A stretch of DNA of 64,000 nucleotides from positions 2,523,875-2,587,874 of the forward strand of contig NZ_CP128595.1 of the NCBI RefSeq assembly GCF_030444335.1. Direction: 5' to 3'. How positions within the stretch are numbered: position 1 is the stretch's first letter; each line of letters starts with the position of its first letter. The notes below the pieces were generated by a model. That model was not told where the DNA came from and did no database searches. It was given only the letters and a program-made list of their open reading frames with translations. Origin of the DNA: Polaribacter huanghezhanensis. Lineage in GTDB: Bacteria; Bacteroidota; Bacteroidia; Flavobacteriales; Flavobacteriaceae. Position numbers and translations under genes: made by a program. Positions 1 to 9,325 of this stretch are shown here, in pieces.

Positions 1-605
1 TTAAAGAAGAATTAGGCGATGTGTTGTTACACATCGTTTTTTATGCAAAAATAGGAAGCGAGAAAAAAGCATTTGATATTGGCGATGTTGCCAACGCCAT
101 TTCTGATAAATTGGTTGATAGACATCCGCATATTTACGGTGATGTTGTTGTAAAAGACGAAGAGGGAGTAAAACAAAATTGGGAAAAACTAAAACTCAAA
201 GAAGGAAAAACTTCTGTTTTAGAAGGCGTTCCTAAAAGTTTGCCTGCGCTTGTAAAAGCAAACCGAATTCAAGATAAAGTTGCTGGCGTTGGTTTTGACT
301 GGGAAGAACCTCAACAAGTTTGGGAAAAGGTTCAAGAAGAATTGTCTGAACTAAACGAAGAAGTTAAAAACAACAACACAGAAAAGATCGAATCTGAATT
401 TGGTGATGTGTTATTTTCGATGATAAATTATGCACGTTTTATCGGCGTAAATCCAGAAAATGCTTTGGAAAAAACCAATAAAAAATTTATAAAGCGATTC
501 CTGTTCTTAGAAAAAGCAGCGAAAAAAGAAGGCAAAGAACTTTCTGACATGTCTTTAGCTGAAATGGATGTGCATTGGGAGAATTCGAAAGAGTTTTTCA
601 AATAA
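1..605 (+). CDS. mazG: Nucleoside triphosphate pyrophosphohydrolase MazG (5' end outside window)
   Basis: MazG hydrolyses NTPs and dNTPs to the monophosphate and pyrophosphate, a housekeeping and stringent-response role in the cytoplasm. The reading frame is open to the left edge and reads KEELGDVLLHIVF before the first internal start-like codon (GTG at 21), so the gene begins outside the window. The visible part holds the end of the first MazG domain (EELGD) and the whole second domain, with its EELSELNEE helix and the ExEFGD metal-binding motif followed by FxKRFxxLE. About two thirds of the usual ~260 residues are present. It is followed by a dispersed palindrome and a separately promoted SDR gene. 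The family call is firm; only the start is missing. Confidence 0.93.
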   Translation, partial: KEELGDVLLHIVFYAKIGSEKKAFDIGDVANAISDKLVDRHPHIYGDVVVKDEEGVKQNWEKLKLKEGKTSVLEGVPKSLPALVKANRIQDKVAGVGFDWEEPQQVWEKVQEELSELNEEVKNNNTEKIESEFGDVLFSMINYARFIGVNPENALEKTNKKFIKRFLFLEKAAKKEGKELSDMSLAEMDVHWENSKEFFK

Positions 606-661
606 ACTTTCTGCCATTTTGAGCAAATAGCATAAAGTTGAAAAATCTATTTAAAGTGATA

Positions 662-684
662 TCTCGACTCCGCTCGATATGACA
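662..684. repeat. Dispersed palindromic repeat (TCGA-type)
   Basis: An imperfect palindrome built on TCGACTCCGCTCGA, ending in ATGACA. The same core recurs at 18015-18038 and, as a pair of inverted copies, at 33977-34043. It sits in the gap between mazG and the SDR gene. It resembles REP-like dispersed elements of marine Flavobacteriaceae; its function is unknown. Confidence 0.6.
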
Positions 685-694
685 TTTCATTTTG

Positions 695-702
695 TATCTT
701 TA
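695..702 (+). promoter_or_regulatory. Candidate -7 box, SDR gene
   Basis: TATCTTTA matches the Bacteroidota -7 box TAnnTTTG except at the last base. It ends 5 nt before the ATG at 708, so transcription would start at or next to the start codon (near-leaderless mRNA). No clear -33 TTG is seen. Confidence 0.4.
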
Positions 703-707
703 CTTTT

Positions 708-1433
708 ATGAATGTACTTATAATTACAGGTGGATCTAACGGAATAGGAAAAGCCATTGCAGAAAAATATACTTTAGAAAAGCACACTGTTTTTTCAATT
801 TCTAGAAGCAAAACAACCAACGTTTCTTATCAACAAATTACTGCAGATTTAAGCAATACTTCTGAAGCTGTCAATACAATAAAAACGGTGTTTTCTGAAT
901 TAGATTTAAACGCAATTTCTTCAATTACTTTATTAAATAATGCAGGAAGTTTAGGAGAAGTAAACACTGTTGGGAACTTAGATTTTGAAAAGATACAGCA
1001 GACAATTCAGTTAAACACCATTACTCCATTAGTCTTGTCAAATGAGTTTATAAAACTGACCAAAGAACTACATTGCAAAAAACAAATTATCAATATTTCT
1101 TCTGGAGCAGCAACGAGTCCGTATTCTGGTTGGTCAATTTATTGCACCTCAAAAGCTGCCTTAGACATGACAACCAGAGTTATTGCAATCGAACAAAATG
1201 AAGTTGATAACGACGTAAAATGTGTGGCCATTTATCCTGGAGTTGTAGATACCAATATGCAAGCTGCAATCAGAAAAACTTCTGAAAAGGAGTTTAAAAA
1301 TGTGCAACATTTTAAAGAGTTAAAAGAAAATAACGAATTGTATTCTCCAGAATTTGTTGCAACTAAAGTTTATCAAATTGACATTCAGAATCAATTAGAA
1401 AATGGGGATATTGTAGATATTAGAACTGTTTAA
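708..1433 (+). CDS. Short-chain dehydrogenase/reductase (SDR)
   Basis: An NAD(P)H-dependent oxidoreductase of the classical SDR family, cytoplasmic, 241 aa. It shows the Rossmann glycine motif TGGSNGIG (residues 7-14), NNAG (77-80), a catalytic Ser near 131, and Tyr145/Lys149 in YCTSK. The C-terminal part (VYPGVVDTNMQ-like) resembles the sepiapterin reductase/benzil reductase (YueD) subgroup, but the substrate cannot be read from sequence. It is a single gene between mazG and a convergent M1 peptidase, with a shared bidirectional terminator after it. The ATG at 708 is preceded by a -7-like box at 695-702. Confidence 0.88.
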   Translation: MNVLIITGGSNGIGKAIAEKYTLEKHTVFSISRSKTTNVSYQQITADLSNTSEAVNTIKTVFSELDLNAISSITLLNNAGSLGEVNTVGNLDFEKIQQTIQLNTITPLVLSNEFIKLTKELHCKKQIINISSGAATSPYSGWSIYCTSKAALDMTTRVIAIEQNEVDNDVKCVAIYPGVVDTNMQAAIRKTSEKEFKNVQHFKELKENNELYSPEFVATKVYQIDIQNQLENGDIVDIRTV

Positions 1434-1480
1434 TGATATATTAAAGAATCACCAACTCAGCTGTGATAATCACTGTTATA

Positions 1481-1513
1481 AAAAAAAGGGATTTTTAAGA
1501 ATCCCTTTTTTAA
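1481..1513. terminator. Bidirectional intrinsic terminator
   Basis: The stem AAAAAAAGGGATT pairs with AATCCCTTTTTT around a TTTAAG loop. It has an A-run on the left and a T-run on the right, so it can terminate both the SDR gene (+) and the M1 peptidase gene (-). Confidence 0.8.
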
Positions 1514-1533
1514 CTTATTAAAATTCAAAACAT

Positions 1534-4152
1534 CTATTTAAAATTTGAATCATCAATTCCTCCATTTACTTTAACCTCGTTCAATTTCATCTCAATACTT
1601 TGTCCGAAACTATTAGACGTTTGTGTGTATGGAATTTTTATTCCGTTTACCAATTTGTAATTTGAATATTCAGTAATTAAAACACTTTTACCTCCAAGAA
1701 CTTCTTGCTTTGTTTTTAAACCAGAAGCAACATCATAATACTCTTTACTAATTTCGCCACTCGGTGCAGTTACTTGTACTACATACAAGTGTTGACCATT
1801 CGTCATTTGCATCCCCAAAAGTGCTGTTTGATAGCCTTTTTGACCATATTCCAATTCTGGAAAAATAACGGCTTCACTTAAAACTCTTTGCTTTTCTTTT
1901 TGATCTATATTTTGCGCTCTACCATTGCTTATTATAGAAACAGCATCTCCATTTACAACATATTTTATAGCTACTCGATTTGCAATTGGAATAGAAACTG
2001 TCATTAAATATTTACTCGAATTCTTTTTCTTAGTATCTATTTTAATTTCTGTTCCTTGAATACTTGCTGTCATGCTTGTAGAGATATCCTTAACGGCTGC
2101 AAGTTTATTTTGTCCGCCAATTGCATCAATATAGGTGTCAATAACTTTTTGGGCAGTAAGTCCAACAGGTGCATCTAGCAATACAATTAATGTATTATTT
2201 GATGGATTTAAATCAGGTATTTCGTGATCTGGATCTATTTCCACAGAAACAATTTTAGATGTAGACTCATAATTATAAATATATTCTGGACCTGTCATCC
2301 ATATTTCTACCGGTAGTTTTACTGTTTTGGTAGTATTATTTGCTTCTGTAATTTTTAGCGTTACTGGCATCGCCATTTTATTTTTATTTAAAAGGCTGAT
2401 GAGAGAACCCTTTTTAGGATCTCCATCTACATACTTAACTCCTTCAACTGCTTGATCTAATTTCCAATTATTCATAAACCAACCTTTCCAAAACCAAGTA
2501 AGATCTTCTCCTGCAGCACTATTCATTGTGTTGAAAAAATCCCATGGCGTTGGATGCTTAAATGCCCATCTTTTGATATAAGTTTGAAATGCATAATCAA
2601 AACGATCTTTTCCAAGTACAGAATTTCTTAAAACTTGTAAAGCTGCTCCGGGTTTAGAATACGCTTCCATTCCTAAATTTCCTTGATTATGAATTACATC
2701 TGGAACTGTAAAAACTGGATCTAATCGGTCGTTAAAAAGACCGCTCCCCATACTTTGTAAGTTCGATTTGTGATAATATTCTCCATTGTTAAATTCTTTG
2801 GTATCTACACCATTGATAAAAGTATTAAACCCTTCATCCATCCATGCGTATTTACGCTCGTTTGATCCAACAATCATAGGAAACCAATTGTGTCCAAACT
2901 CATGGTTAATCACACCCCAAAGAGATGCTCCCTTGCTTTTAAAATTACAAAACACAATACCTGGATATTCCATTCCACCTTCATGTGCGCCTACATTTGT
3001 AGCAACTGGATAGGTGTATGAAAACCATTTATTTGAATACAATTCAATAGAGTTTTTTACATATTCTGTAGATCTTCCATAACCATCCATTCCTGAGTTT
3101 TCTACTGGATACACAGACTGAGCAAGTGCCGTTTTTCCTTTTGGTAAATTAATTTTTGCTGCATCCCAAATAAAAGCTTTTGAAGCTGCCCAAGAAATAT
3201 CTCTACTCTGAGCTATTTTAAAGTGCCAAGTCAACATTCCACGATTATCCGCTTTGTGATGATCTGCTCTGTCTAACATTTGCTTTTCAGATTGAATACT
3301 CACCGTTTTATCACTTTTCCAAGCTTTTTCTAATTGTTTTTGTTCATATTTTGTCAATACTTCCTTCGGATTTTGAAGCAACCCAGAACCAACCACAATC
3401 ATGTCTGCTGGTGCCGTAATTTCATAATCAAAATCGCCATAATCCAAATAAAATTCACCTGTTCCCAAATAAGGAAGCGTGCTCCATCCATCAACTTCGT
3501 CCATTACTTCTATACGAGGATACCATTGCGCCAATGTGTAAATCCACCCATTTTTAGTTTTCACTCTTCCCATTCGGTCTTTTCCGTGCTCTGGAATATC
3601 AAAACTATAATTAATGGTAATTTCCATTTCTTTTCCTTTTGCTTTCAGTTCTTCTGGCAAACGGATTTGCATGCGTGTATCAGAAACCAAATAATTGGCT
3701 TTTTGCATTCTACCGCGATCCATTTTAATTCCTACACTTTTAAGTTCGTAACCATTTGTAAAAGTATGTACTCCATTTCGGTCGTTAGCTGGATACAATG
3801 CAGAACCCCGAGATTCTTTTTTAAAAGTATTTTGATCTAATTGCAACCAAAGAAATTCTAAATTATAAGGACTATTATTGATGTAGTTAATAGTTACTTT
3901 TCCTTCAATTTTTTGATTGATGGTATCTAACGTCGCTTTTATTTTATAATTCGCCCTATTTTGCCAATATTCTGGACCTGGATTACCAGTTGCACTGTGA
4001 AAAGCATTTACCTTGTCCGTCATAAACAGCGGACTAAAAGCTTCATATTTATTAAAAGTTGATTTTTGTGCTGTTTTTTCTTGAGCAACAACACGACCCG
4101 TGAATCCACCTATTAGCAATAAACAGGTAGAAAATTTAATTAAAAATTTCAT
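1534..4152 (-). CDS. M1 family zinc aminopeptidase, secreted
   Basis: An exported metallopeptidase of the M1 (gluzincin) family, 872 aa. An N-terminal signal peptide (about 1-24, ending VVAQ) is followed by the M1 N-domain. The exopeptidase motif is GGMEY (392-396, a GAMEN variant). The zinc site is HEFGH at 417-421 with the third ligand Glu440, 18 residues after the second His. Residues from about 680 to the end form an extra domain of unknown function that is not part of the catalytic fold. It probably acts in the periplasm or on the cell surface in peptide scavenging. It is a single gene with a terminator at 1481-1513. Confidence 0.9.
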   Translation of the reverse strand: MKFLIKFSTCLLLIGGFTGRVVAQEKTAQKSTFNKYEAFSPLFMTDKVNAFHSATGNPGPEYWQNRANYKIKATLDTINQKIEGKVTINYINNSPYNLEFLWLQLDQNTFKKESRGSALYPANDRNGVHTFTNGYELKSVGIKMDRGRMQKANYLVSDTRMQIRLPEELKAKGKEMEITINYSFDIPEHGKDRMGRVKTKNGWIYTLAQWYPRIEVMDEVDGWSTLPYLGTGEFYLDYGDFDYEITAPADMIVVGSGLLQNPKEVLTKYEQKQLEKAWKSDKTVSIQSEKQMLDRADHHKADNRGMLTWHFKIAQSRDISWAASKAFIWDAAKINLPKGKTALAQSVYPVENSGMDGYGRSTEYVKNSIELYSNKWFSYTYPVATNVGAHEGGMEYPGIVFCNFKSKGASLWGVINHEFGHNWFPMIVGSNERKYAWMDEGFNTFINGVDTKEFNNGEYYHKSNLQSMGSGLFNDRLDPVFTVPDVIHNQGNLGMEAYSKPGAALQVLRNSVLGKDRFDYAFQTYIKRWAFKHPTPWDFFNTMNSAAGEDLTWFWKGWFMNNWKLDQAVEGVKYVDGDPKKGSLISLLNKNKMAMPVTLKITEANNTTKTVKLPVEIWMTGPEYIYNYESTSKIVSVEIDPDHEIPDLNPSNNTLIVLLDAPVGLTAQKVIDTYIDAIGGQNKLAAVKDISTSMTASIQGTEIKIDTKKKNSSKYLMTVSIPIANRVAIKYVVNGDAVSIISNGRAQNIDQKEKQRVLSEAVIFPELEYGQKGYQTALLGMQMTNGQHLYVVQVTAPSGEISKEYYDVASGLKTKQEVLGGKSVLITEYSNYKLVNGIKIPYTQTSNSFGQSIEMKLNEVKVNGGIDDSNFK

Positions 4153-4413
4153 AAGAATATTATTTTAAGTAAGAATAGAATACGAAGTTATAAAATAAAA
4201 GAAGCCGTTATTTTTTTTTAACACAACATTATGGTTCTATCTTTTCTTTATTTGATGTTGAAAATTCCTTAGAAAATGATTTTACTTCTTTGAAGAGGTG
4301 CAAAATCAAGCTTTTTTAGTTGATAAAATGAAACCGAAATTACTATCAGAAATTTTTAATTTGCTTCTAAACTCATTTTTCGATAACTTCGTTTACTCCT
4401 GTTACCGAAACAT

Positions 4414-4444
4414 AAAAAAAGCCGCTCAATCGAGCGGCTTTTTT
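4414..4444 (-). terminator. Intrinsic terminator of lon
   Basis: GCCGCTC and GAGCGGC form a GC-rich stem with an AATC loop, flanked by A and T runs. It lies directly after the lon stop codon and could also work for the opposite strand. The rest of the 293-base gap 4153-4445 holds no gene that I can see. Confidence 0.85.
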
Positions 4445-4445
4445 A

Positions 4446-6902
4446 TTACACTAATTTCTTAGCATTTTTTACTTTTTGTTTTGTGAGTGCGAGTTCTATT
4501 ACTTCACTCATGTCAGAAACATAATGAAACGTCAATCCTTTTAAATAACTTTCTTTGATTTCTAAAATGTCTTTTTCGTTTTCATCACACAGAATAATTT
4601 CTTTAATATTTGCTCTTTTTGCAGCCAATATTTTTTCTTTGATTCCGCCAACTGGCAATACTTTTCCACGCAAGGTAATTTCTCCCGTCATTGCTAACTT
4701 GTTCTTTACTTTACGTTGTGTAAATACAGACACCAACGACGTTAACATAGTAACTCCAGCACTTGGCCCATCTTTTGGCGTTGCACCTTCTGGCACGTGA
4801 ATATGTACATTGTGTTTTTCTATAATCTCAGGATTTATTCCAAAATCTTCTGCATTTGCTTTGATATATTCCATCGCAATGGTTGCCGATTCTTTCATTA
4901 CTTTTCCTAAGTTTCCCGTAATGGTTAAATTTCCTTTTCCTTTCGATAAAATAGATTCGATAAATAAAATATCTCCACCAACACTTGTCCAAGCCAAACC
5001 TGTAACAACTCCGGCAACATCATTTGTTTCGTATTTATCGCGCTCTAATCTTGCAGGGCCTAATATTTTTTCAATATCCTCATTGGTTAACGCAATATCA
5101 TAGGCTTCCTCCATTGCAATAGATTTTGCAGCAAAACGCACCACTTTTGCAATTTGTTTTTCCAAACCTCTTACTCCAGATTCACGCGTGTATCCTTCAA
5201 CAACTTTTTCTATTTGTGCTTTTCCTAATTTTAAATGCTCTTTTGTTAATCCGTGCTCTTTTAATTGCTTTGGCAACAAATGTCTTTTTGCAATTTCAAT
5301 TTTTTCTTCAATAGTATATCCAGAAACATTAATAATTTCCATTCGGTCTCTTAACGCCCAAGGAATTTCCCCTAAATTATTTGCTGTCGCGATAAATAAT
5401 ACTTTAGACAAATCGAAACCAACTTCTAAATAATTATCGTAAAACTCCGTATTTTGTTCAGGGTCTAAGACTTCTAACATCGCAGAAGACGGATCTCCTT
5501 GATTGCTTGATGTTAATTTATCAATCTCATCCAACACAAAAACTGGATTTGCAGTTCCGGCTTTTTTCAAGTTCTGAATCAATCTTCCTGGCATTGCGCC
5601 GATGTATGTTTTTCTATGTCCACGGATTTCTGCTTCGTCTCGCAAACCACCTAAAGACATTCTAACATATTTTCTTCCCAACGATTCTGCAACCGATTTT
5701 CCTAACGAAGTTTTTCCAACTCCAGGAGGTCCGTATAAACAGATAATTGGAGACTTCATGTCATTTCTCAATTTTAAAACTGCCAAATGTTCTATGATTC
5801 TTTCCTTTACTTTTTCCAATCCAAAATGATCTCTATCTAAAATTTTTTGTGCTCTTTTTAAATCGAATTTATCAACAGAATATTCTCCCCAAGGCAATTC
5901 TAATAGTAATTCTAAATAACTTCTCTGAACGCCATATTCTGCCATTTGCGGATTCATTCTGCGTAAACGAGCTAATTCCTTATCAAATGTTTTGGCAACT
6001 TCTTTCGTCCATTTCTTCGTTTTAGATTTCATTTTCATTTCTTCCAACTCCTCGTCGTTAGAAACACCACCTAATTCTTCTTGAATGGTTTTTAATTGCT
6101 GATGCAAATAATATTCACGTTGTTGCTGATCCATATCAGTGCGTGTTTTCGACTGAATATCATTCTTCAACTCTAAGCGTTGTAACTCTTTATTTAAACG
6201 TTTTAGCGTTAATAACGCACGTTCTTTTAAGTTGTGTTGCTCTAATAATTCTTGCTTTTCTTTTACAGACAAATCCATGTTTGATGAAATAAAATTCACC
6301 AAAAACGAATTCGATTGAATGTTTTTAATTGCAAACGAAGCTTCCGAAGGCAACATTGGATTTACTTTAATAATCTGCAATGCTTGTTCTTTTACAGAAT
6401 CAATAATGGCGTCAAACTCTTTGTTATTTTCGTCCGTTTTATCTTCTACAGCTTCTTTTGTTGTTGCTTTTAAATACGGTTCTGTTTGAACTACTTGATC
6501 AATTTCAAAACGTTTTTTCCCTTGGATAATAACAGTTGTATTTCCGTCAGGCATTTTTAACACACGTAAAATCTGAGCGACAACGCCAATTTTATGAATG
6601 TCTTTTTCTGTAGGATTTTCTACATCTGCATTTTTTTGTGCGACAACACCTAAAATTTTATCGCCTGCATTTGCATCTTTTATCAATTGAATGGATGCAT
6701 CTCTTCCTGCTGTAATCGGAATTACAACTCCTGGAAATAACACGGTATTTCTTAAAGGTAAAATTGGTAAAACCGCAGGGATTTCTTCTTTATTAATAAT
6801 CTCTTCATCTTCTGGCGTCATCAACGGAATTAATTCTGAATCTTCATCTAACATGTTGTGAAGCGACAAACTGTCCAAACCTAATATTTTAGCGTTACTC
6901 AT
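4446..6902 (-). CDS. lon: Endopeptidase La (Lon protease)
   Basis: ATP-dependent serine protease that degrades misfolded and regulatory proteins in the cytoplasm as a homohexamer. Order of domains: Lon substrate-binding N-domain ([16 protein letters not shown]), coiled-coil, AAA+ module with Walker [10 protein letters not shown] and Walker [10 protein letters not shown], then the protease domain with the Ser of PKDGPSAG and the downstream Lys of the Ser-Lys dyad. The frame could be extended 18 nt upstream to a TTG at 6920, but the ATG at 6902 ([10 protein letters not shown]) is the better start. The protein is then 818 aa, normal for the family. It is a single gene with its own terminator. 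Confidence 0.96.
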   Translation of the reverse strand: MSNAKILGLDSLSLHNMLDEDSELIPLMTPEDEEIINKEEIPAVLPILPLRNTVLFPGVVIPITAGRDASIQLIKDANAGDKILGVVAQKNADVENPTEKDIHKIGVVAQILRVLKMPDGNTTVIIQGKKRFEIDQVVQTEPYLKATTKEAVEDKTDENNKEFDAIIDSVKEQALQIIKVNPMLPSEASFAIKNIQSNSFLVNFISSNMDLSVKEKQELLEQHNLKERALLTLKRLNKELQRLELKNDIQSKTRTDMDQQQREYYLHQQLKTIQEELGGVSNDEELEEMKMKSKTKKWTKEVAKTFDKELARLRRMNPQMAEYGVQRSYLELLLELPWGEYSVDKFDLKRAQKILDRDHFGLEKVKERIIEHLAVLKLRNDMKSPIICLYGPPGVGKTSLGKSVAESLGRKYVRMSLGGLRDEAEIRGHRKTYIGAMPGRLIQNLKKAGTANPVFVLDEIDKLTSSNQGDPSSAMLEVLDPEQNTEFYDNYLEVGFDLSKVLFIATANNLGEIPWALRDRMEIINVSGYTIEEKIEIAKRHLLPKQLKEHGLTKEHLKLGKAQIEKVVEGYTRESGVRGLEKQIAKVVRFAAKSIAMEEAYDIALTNEDIEKILGPARLERDKYETNDVAGVVTGLAWTSVGGDILFIESILSKGKGNLTITGNLGKVMKESATIAMEYIKANAEDFGINPEIIEKHNVHIHVPEGATPKDGPSAGVTMLTSLVSVFTQRKVKNKLAMTGEITLRGKVLPVGGIKEKILAAKRANIKEIILCDENEKDILEIKESYLKGLTFHYVSDMSEVIELALTKQKVKNAKKLV

Positions 6903-7345
6903 AGTATATATATCTGTCAAGTTGACATTTAAACGTTTCTTTCTACTTTTTAAAAGCCTTTAACCATTATTTAAGTTATTGATTATCAATATATTAAATA
7001 AATTTAAATTTTAACTTCTACACTACTAAAACAATTGTTGTGCCAATGGTTTTGAGTTTTAGATTTAGTTTGTTACTAAACTTGTTTTTTGATAATTTCG
7101 TTAACTACCGATATAAAACACTTGTGCTGAACTTGATTCAGTATTGAAACGTTCGATATCTTTAAAGTTGTGCGCAAGCAAAAAAAAGCGCGAATGAAAT
7201 TTAATCTTTAATTTTAATGCTAAAAAAATAGTAGGCTTTCTACAGATCAAGAAAAGTTACTTGGCGTTAATTTTAATGAACTAGAAAAAAGAATGACTAC
7301 CCCATAACAACATTTTTTCCTTTTAGCTTTTTATCGGTAAAATTA
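6903..7345. other. Intergenic region without a visible gene
   Basis: About 440 AT-rich bases upstream of lon and downstream of the FKBP gene. No open frame with coding character is visible. Bases 7076-7106 resemble 4367-4397, another gap (see findings). The lon promoter should lie at its left end, but no clean TAnnTTTG box is seen. Confidence 0.5.
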
Positions 7346-7381
7346 AATAGCCTTTGTTAAACTTATTTAACAAAGGCTATT
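7346..7381 (-). terminator. Intrinsic terminator of the FKBP gene
   Basis: A perfect 16-bp inverted repeat, AATAGCCTTTGTTAAA, around a 4-nt loop, 27 nt beyond the FKBP stop codon. The strong stem and position support termination of the leftward gene. The T-run on that strand is weak. Confidence 0.65.
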
Positions 7382-7408
7382 CTACAATTTAAAAATAAGT
7401 AACTTATT

Positions 7409-7855
7409 TTATTCTGTAATTTCTGATTCTTTAATAGCAACTACTTCAATATCAAAAATAAGATCTTTACCTGCCAAAGGATGATTACCGTCTATAACAA
7501 TACTTTCATCTTTAACTTCAACCACACGTAAATTCATTTCTTGTCCATCTGGAGATTTAGAAACTAGTCCCATTCCAACTTCAGGAGCAAGATCTTGAGG
7601 AAGTTCTGTTCTTTTTACTTCTTGCTTTAGGTGATCGTGGATTTCTCCATACGCTTCTTCTTTAGCAACTGTTATGGTTTTTTTTTCATTTAACTTCATG
7701 TCAATTACTCCTTTCTCAAAACCAGGTATTAACTGTCCTTGTCCTAAAGTAAACTCTAATGGTTCCTTTCCTTCAGAACTGTCAAAAATCTGTCCGTTAG
7801 ATAACTTCCCTGTGTAATTTACTTTAACTGTATTGTTCTCTTTAACTTGATCCAT
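7409..7855 (-). CDS. FKBP-type peptidyl-prolyl cis-trans isomerase, SlyD-like
   Basis: Catalyses cis-trans isomerisation of X-Pro bonds and acts as a folding helper. The 148 aa show the FKBP start (VKVNYTGKLSNGQIFDSS), GQLIPGFEKGVIDM, and an insert-in-flap region around residues 68-120 with NHPLAGKDLIFDIEV, all typical of SlyD. The His/Cys-rich metal-binding tail of enterobacterial SlyD is absent; the chain ends soon after the FKBP fold. It has no signal peptide, so it is cytoplasmic. It is a single gene with a terminator on its 3' side. Confidence 0.92.
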   Translation of the reverse strand: MDQVKENNTVKVNYTGKLSNGQIFDSSEGKEPLEFTLGQGQLIPGFEKGVIDMKLNEKKTITVAKEEAYGEIHDHLKQEVKRTELPQDLAPEVGMGLVSKSPDGQEMNLRVVEVKDESIVIDGNHPLAGKDLIFDIEVVAIKESEITE

Positions 7856-8233
7856 ATGATATGTTATAATTTTAAAAAATACTCTTTGTATAATTCTTAC
7901 ACACTAAATATTTTAATTTAAACTTACTCAAACAATAGCCGCGAAAACCAAGCCAAAAACTAAAAAATTAGAATGTAAAATTTTAAACCTATAAATTAAC
8001 AAGCTTAAAACGTAAAAACCTTACTGTTGCCTTTAATATTGGTGAAATTCTATTTTAAATCTTTTTAAAAATTATCCTATAAGAAATAATTTAATCGGCA
8101 ACTATGTCAGTAAAACAAAAAAACTACAAAGCTCTTCTCTTAAAAAATCACCTTCAACTAAAAAAATGTATTTTTATTGTGTGCAACTGTCACAAATCGA
8201 AAAACATTTTGTCTATAGTATAGAAACGTTTCA
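7856..8233. other. Divergent intergenic region, no gene seen
   Basis: 378 AT-rich bases between the divergently transcribed FKBP gene and the ECF-sigma operon. I see no coding frame. It should hold the promoters of both, and an ECF operon is often self-controlled, but I cannot point to a convincing -7 box. Confidence 0.4.
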
Positions 8234-8782
8234 TTGAAGGAAAACAATCAACATATCAACCAACTATTAAAACGCTGTAAAAAAGGTGATAATACTGCTC
8301 AAATGCAGATTTATAAAGACTATTACAGAGCTATGTACAACACATCGTTAAGAATACTTAAAGATGAGTTTGAAGTAGAAGACATGATGCAAGAAGCATT
8401 TTTAACTGCTTTTACAAAGTTGGACACCTTTATTGGAGAAGTTACTTTTGGCGCTTGGTTAAAACGAATTGTGATCAACAAAAGTTTAACGCAGCTAAAA
8501 AAAAATAACAAATACCAAGATGTAAAAATGGAAGTAATTAAAGACACTTCTATAGAAACTGAAGACACTATAGATTACACTTCGTTACATGCCAGTAGGG
8601 TATTAGACTCGTTAAATTCTTTAAAAGAAAATTATAGAATTGTGTTGAATTTAAACCTAATAGAAGGCTACGATTATGAAGAAATCGCACACATATTAGG
8701 ATATACAAACGAAAATGTAAGAACCACAATTTCGAGAGCAAAAAAGAAATTAAAACAGCAGCTAGTTTTAGAAACTGCATAA
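8234..8782 (+). CDS. ECF-type RNA polymerase sigma factor
   Basis: A sigma-70 family extracytoplasmic-function sigma factor, 182 aa. Region 2 is seen in DEFEVEDMMQEAFLTAF (about 42-60) with promoter-melting WLKRIVINKS. Region 4 has a helix-turn-helix, YDYEEIAHILGYTNENVRTTISRAKKKL (roughly 149-176). The start is TTG at 8234. The next in-frame Met would remove part of region 2, so the TTG start is favoured. It is the first gene of a four-gene operon with a membrane anti-sigma-like protein 12 nt downstream and two exported adhesin-like proteins, which suggests an envelope signal response. Confidence 0.9.
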   Translation: MKENNQHINQLLKRCKKGDNTAQMQIYKDYYRAMYNTSLRILKDEFEVEDMMQEAFLTAFTKLDTFIGEVTFGAWLKRIVINKSLTQLKKNNKYQDVKMEVIKDTSIETEDTIDYTSLHASRVLDSLNSLKENYRIVLNLNLIEGYDYEEIAHILGYTNENVRTTISRAKKKLKQQLVLETA

Positions 8783-8794
8783 CAAAACCAAGTA

Positions 8795-9325
8795 ATGAAA
8801 GATCAATTTAATAGCTTTTTTAAAAATACCGACTTCGATTTAGAAGAACCGAGGTTTGGTCATTTAGAAAGATTTCAGGAACGATTAAATAATCCACAGA
8901 AAAAGAAAAAATCCTTTTCTTATAAATGGATGAGCGTTGCCGCATCAGTAATTTTAATTGTCGGATTTTGGTTAGGCGCAAATGTTACCGATAAAACACT
9001 AGAATTAGCAGATGTTTCGCCAGAAATGCAAGAAACTGAAACGTTTTTTGTATCGACCATAAAACAAGAATTAAAAACCATAGAAACATTTAGAAATCCA
9101 ACAACTGAACGTGTTATTGAAGATGCATTAAATCAGTTAGAAAAACTAGACAATCAATACAAAGACTTAGTAAAAGCACTAAACAAAAGCAATAACGACA
9201 AGCGTGTTGTGTATGCGATGATAAGCAATTATCAAAACCGAATAGAAGTTTTACAAGATGTCTTAAAACAAATAGACGAAATAAAAAACCTTAAAGTAAA
9301 CAGCAATGATGAAATCTACATTTAA
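8795..9325 (+). CDS. Membrane-anchored anti-sigma-factor-like protein
   Basis: No named family is recognised. The 176 aa divide into a cytoplasmic N-terminal part (1-44), one membrane segment at about 45-64 (WMSVAASVILIVGFWLGANV) and a helical, probably coiled-coil periplasmic part rich in Glu, Lys and Gln. This topology, and its place directly after the ECF sigma gene, fit an anti-sigma factor that holds the sigma at the membrane. Its 3' end overlaps the next gene by 20 nt, indicating translational coupling. The role is inferred from context and architecture only. Confidence 0.65.
   Translation: MKDQFNSFFKNTDFDLEEPRFGHLERFQERLNNPQKKKKSFSYKWMSVAASVILIVGFWLGANVTDKTLELADVSPEMQETETFFVSTIKQELKTIETFRNPTTERVIEDALNQLEKLDNQYKDLVKALNKSNNDKRVVYAMISNYQNRIEVLQDVLKQIDEIKNLKVNSNDEIYI

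Noticed and set aside
3334..3840. Rightward 168-aa frame opposite the M1 peptidase
   Set aside because: Shadow of a confirmed coding region with no recognisable domain.
6903..6920. TTG start of Lon at 6920
   Set aside because: The ATG at 6902 gives the family-typical start [10 protein letters not shown]. The extra six residues are not expected.
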